A DNA stretch of 64,000 nucleotides from positions 21,530,986 through 21,594,985 of the forward strand of contig NC_135355.1 in the NCBI RefSeq assembly GCF_051622035.1. The letters are read 5' to 3'. The notes beneath the pieces are model-generated. The model was not told the DNA's origin. It made no database searches and was given only the letters and a program-made list of their open reading frames with translations. Positions 60,405 to 64,000 of the stretch are shown one piece after another. Origin of the DNA: Arctopsyche grandis. Lineage: Eukaryota; Arthropoda; Insecta; Trichoptera; Hydropsychidae. Both the position numbers and the translations under genes were made by a program. How positions within the stretch are numbered: position 1 is the stretch's first letter; the number at the start of each line of letters is the position of its first letter.

Positions 60405-63400
60405 GACTCATAGAGCATAAGTTTAAAAATTCTCAATCGTTTGTTTCATTCTCCATATATGCATGCTTATCGTGGCTTGCGATATTTTGAATATTAGCAT
60501 TGAATGTTGGAATGCGATTTCTCATTTCAAATACTTGGCGTTTTAATGGACGAACCAGAGTGAACACTTGGACTGTATCATATAATATATATGAATCTAA
60601 TAAAAGTGGGCATTCACGGAGACATTTGTCGGTGGATAAATCTTTCGTTAGGTGTCTAGCAAAGAAATTTATCATAGAGGGAGACAAATATCTTAACTAA
60701 GAGGGTTTCAGAGAATCTTCTGTCTTCAAAAAAATATTTTGTCAAACGCAATTTTGGAATCATATTGACAAAAAAGCCAAACTTTGTCGACACATACATA
60801 CATATTAAAATGTATAGACCAAAATTATTCAGTGAATTCATACGACTAGAATAACTAGTTGAATTAGAATAACGACTTTCCGATATTTTTATGTATATTT
60901 TTGACAAAATTATCAAATTAATTAATCATCCTGTAGGGGCTTTACGACATGGTGAAGTTTGGGTTGCTATCCAGAGCGTTGGGACCGATTCGACCATGTT
61001 GGTTGCTACCACTTTACTTCCTTCTCGACGGTCATTTCATTTTCCAAAATATGTACTATTTTTTTAATTAAGAGGGGCTGGCGCCCCTGGCTACAACCAT
61101 GGTATAGACTGTGTTGTGTTGTAAACAAAAATCTTATTTGTCGTTGAGAAATTGCAACGATTGACAAATTGCTCGAGGTTCATCTAGATATATCTTTACG
61201 TTAATTGGAGACAAAAACGTTCAACCCAATATGTTGATATTAAAATAGTATTACTTTTTCTTCTATTCAGATATGAAACTTTGTGTTTAACAATAAGTAT
61301 TATGTATGAATCAATACGAAAGCAATTTGTGTTTAACAATAAGTATTATGAGCATTGTAATGAATTTGAATTGAAGTTTTACGAAATTTGTTAGTCTAAG
61401 CTTGACTTCGTGAAGAAACAGTCAAATTAGGTTATTATCTGTGACAAATATGAACCAACCGTTAAAACGATCGGATTGAAAGCAAGCGACAAACACGACA
61501 ACAATGGCGCGTTGTACAAGCGTTGGGGTCAGATCCCAACAATATTTCTTCTTCCGTATTGTATCGATTATGTTCGTGTGTAAGCAAAGTCTATACAGCA
61601 CAAACACGGTTTTTCAAACTGTAAATAATGCATTAATTTTTTAATAAAATTAATTTTAATACGGTTAAATTATATAATACAGATTGCGTGAAGAATTTGC
61701 AAGTATCGAAGAGCACTTATAGTTTGCTCAATGATTTTAAACTCAATGAGTAACGGATAGGAAGTCGTTAGTAACATTTAACGGGACAGAAAAAAAATGT
61801 TGCGAACTGCTTCCGCACGCACAAAGGTAACAAACCCCATATTACCAAGTCATTGACAGCCCCTAAACACCCCTCTGTTAAATAATGAAAGCGCCTAACC
61901 CCTGGATGAATTTGTATGAATCAATACGAGGCTTTTCATTGTGTACGCTACACTGTGTGCCACAGAACGTATAAACTTGCGTCGCAACGTTTTGAACTCA
62001 TTATTTATGGTTGATCATATCGTCGAGAGCTCGATCTTTATAATCTAGATGTGCGCTCTTTGTGTGTTAAGTTATTGAACGATAGAGTCGTTACGTTTTT
62101 GAGCGGTCGGTTATTCGATACGGGAAAAGTTTACATTTGAGAAGAAAAAAAAAAGATGCATTGTAATTTCATAAAATATGCGGATATGTTTGTCGAACGA
62201 TAGTTCGAAGCGCCCCTAATGAATAGGCGCCTGTGGTCGAAGCTTGATTAACCGTAACCTAGTAACGACACTGATCTTCTGTTAGTCAGTACGAATTAAA
62301 TATACAAATCGTTATTAAAATTAAAACAAAAACAGTTTAACAAATTTTTAACCCTCCCAAAAACCGTCTACGATAAGTTAAAGTACCATGATAACAAATT
62401 TGATGACTAAAATTAAAAACTATAGATTTGTATAACGGATAAACAAATAAATATCTATCTTTGTCCAGTGGAAGATAAACTTCAATAAAATTACTGACTA
62501 AGGGGAAATTCACCTAATTTTTGTTTTATCTACATACTAAATACGATGATCAATAGATGAAGTTTTTAAGATCGAGATAAAATTCGGCTATTTTTTTTTA
62601 GGTACTAAGTATCGATCACTGACTACGTTTTTATCCAAGGTTTTATATTATTCTTTGTGCCAGACGAGGTATTTTTACTCAAGAAAATAAATTCTGTGAG
62701 TGTGGTTTAACCCATTTTAGATGCACATACTTATAAATGCCACCATCGTCTATGAATTAAGGCAATTGATACGCAAAAACTTAGCAAAAAAAGAAGAAAG
62801 TTTTCGCAGAAGTAAAAGGTCGCAAAAGTGGGTCAAATCGGGGTAAAACGATTCAACGAAAAATCCTATACGAGCCGACAGCTTCACCCCAGGCTCGAAG
62901 AAGCGTGGGAGGGCGATCGAGTGCCACCCCCTAAACTAATTGAACCACCATCAACCCCCATACATACTCCCGCAGCGCTAATGGACTAAACCGAGACACT
63001 TAAATTGACGCACCAATGACGCTTCAATTAAATACTCGGAAGATTAATAAATTAAAATTGGAAAAAGCGACCGCAGCATGGATATATTACCCAACATATA
63101 GGTATATTATACGAGTTAACCCTTTGATTGCGAGGGCGCAGGAGCGTGCGTGTTGCTGAAATCAACACATGTCAACGCCAAAGGACCAATAGCGCGTCGA
63201 GACTCGTGAATTAGGGTTGTTGTTCCGCATGTGCATTATTTACCGGCAAAATCGGGTTGTATTATTATTGTCTGTATACATACATATATACGTATATAAT
63301 ATAATAGAATAGACGCTGTTTGCCCCTACCTCAAAAAGCGTCACCTAATGATTCTTAAAATGTGACAAATGGGACGCTACATAAATATCATTCGAGCATA

Positions 63401-64000
63401 ACCGTGCAAAAAAAAGAGCAACGTGCTAAATCAACACATATTTAATTAATCAATTAATAATAATAGCGTAATAATTTGAATAAACATACAATCGATACTT
63501 TGACATATTTAATTAATCCACTTTTTTTGCAGTCAACTTTCTTATAACGACCTGGATTGGCTCGGCAAAAACACGCAAGAAATGTAAGGAAACAAAATAA
63601 ATAAACAAAAAAAATGAAAATGTGAGCGGATGACGTTTTTATACAATTTCATATTTTCCTTTTGCCTTCTTGTATTCTCTCCGTTTTCTTGAGAAATTAA
63701 CCCAGCGCGCTATAGGAGGGTTGACTGCACGTACCAAAAATTCACATACCAATTCATCAACTTTTTATATAAATTCTGGTAAAAAAAACTATTGTAAGAT
63801 TTGATATTTATGATTTAAATCTCACCAACCAATATGTAATATATAATACATATTCAGAGGATCAATTAGTAAATAGTAGATTGATTTGCGCCTGGGGCAA
63901 AAGCTTGAATTTGGCGCCCCTTTTTTCCCTCAAAAATCATGTTTAATATACAAAACAATTTCAATTTTCATCAGTTATTTGTATGTTCATACGTTATGGT
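60405..64000. other. Intronic or upstream DNA, no gene seen
   Basis: A one-sided fragment related to MITE family G lies at about 60605-60690. A 25-bp direct repeat (TTTGTGTTTAACAATAAGTA...) occurs at 61280-61304 and 61326-61350. A GGCGCCCC-containing stretch at 63890-63925 may be the end of another transposon cut off by the window edge. No coding exon was recognised. Confidence 0.5.

Noticed and set aside
63885-63930. GGCGCCCC-rich end at the right window edge as a transposon terminus
   Set aside because: Only one side is visible, so no inverted repeat or duplication can be tested.

Overview
The window is AT-rich animal nuclear DNA, most likely from an insect. The evidence is a spliced gene of the ZMIZ1/2 (Drosophila tonalli) family with short GT-AG introns, tRNA-His genes, an RTE/BovB-type retrotransposon, many hAT transposons with 8-bp target duplications, long (TA)n tracts and a recurrent TACATATGTA-type simple motif. 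I cannot fix the order of insect from sequence alone.

Layout. 1-2476: right part of an autonomous hAT element with an intact 726-aa transposase. 2529-4560: an open frame with a coiled coil and a retroelement integrase-like tail, then a decayed non-LTR reverse transcriptase. 5606-7917: hAT-like insertions nested inside one another. 11188-13282: a composite of a TTAA-flanked element and a palindromic element. 13604-13928: a possible last exon of a one-pass membrane protein with an in-frame UGA followed by 56 more open codons. 14308-17189: a MITE inside a MITE, then two probable solo LTRs. 17872-26315: two RTE copies in opposite orientation, the second encoding an intact 985-aa endonuclease/reverse transcriptase, with a truncated hAT element (21001-22758) between them. 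27000-47957: mostly intergenic DNA with two identical tRNA-His genes, several MITEs, a 400-bp foldback, a Buster-like hAT remnant and a possible zinc-ribbon exon. 47958-51300: nine 3' exons of the tonalli/ZMIZ gene on the minus strand. 51301-64000: probably a large intron or 5' region of that gene, carrying further MITEs.

Host genes are few. The ZMIZ-like protein would be a nuclear SP-RING coregulator/SUMO E3-type factor; its N-terminal exons lie outside the window or were not recognised. Everything else with coding signal is transposon-derived, apart from two orphan exon candidates. The most unusual observations are (1) two identical tRNA-His genes whose 5' and 3' flanks can pair, with the paired bases differing between the copies in a compensatory way; (2) a 69-bp perfect palindrome split exactly at its centre by a MITE; (3) the UGA readthrough candidate; and (4) RTE 3' ends that abut, and in one case face each other across, long (TA)n arrays. 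All are read by eye, with no alignment software or database search.
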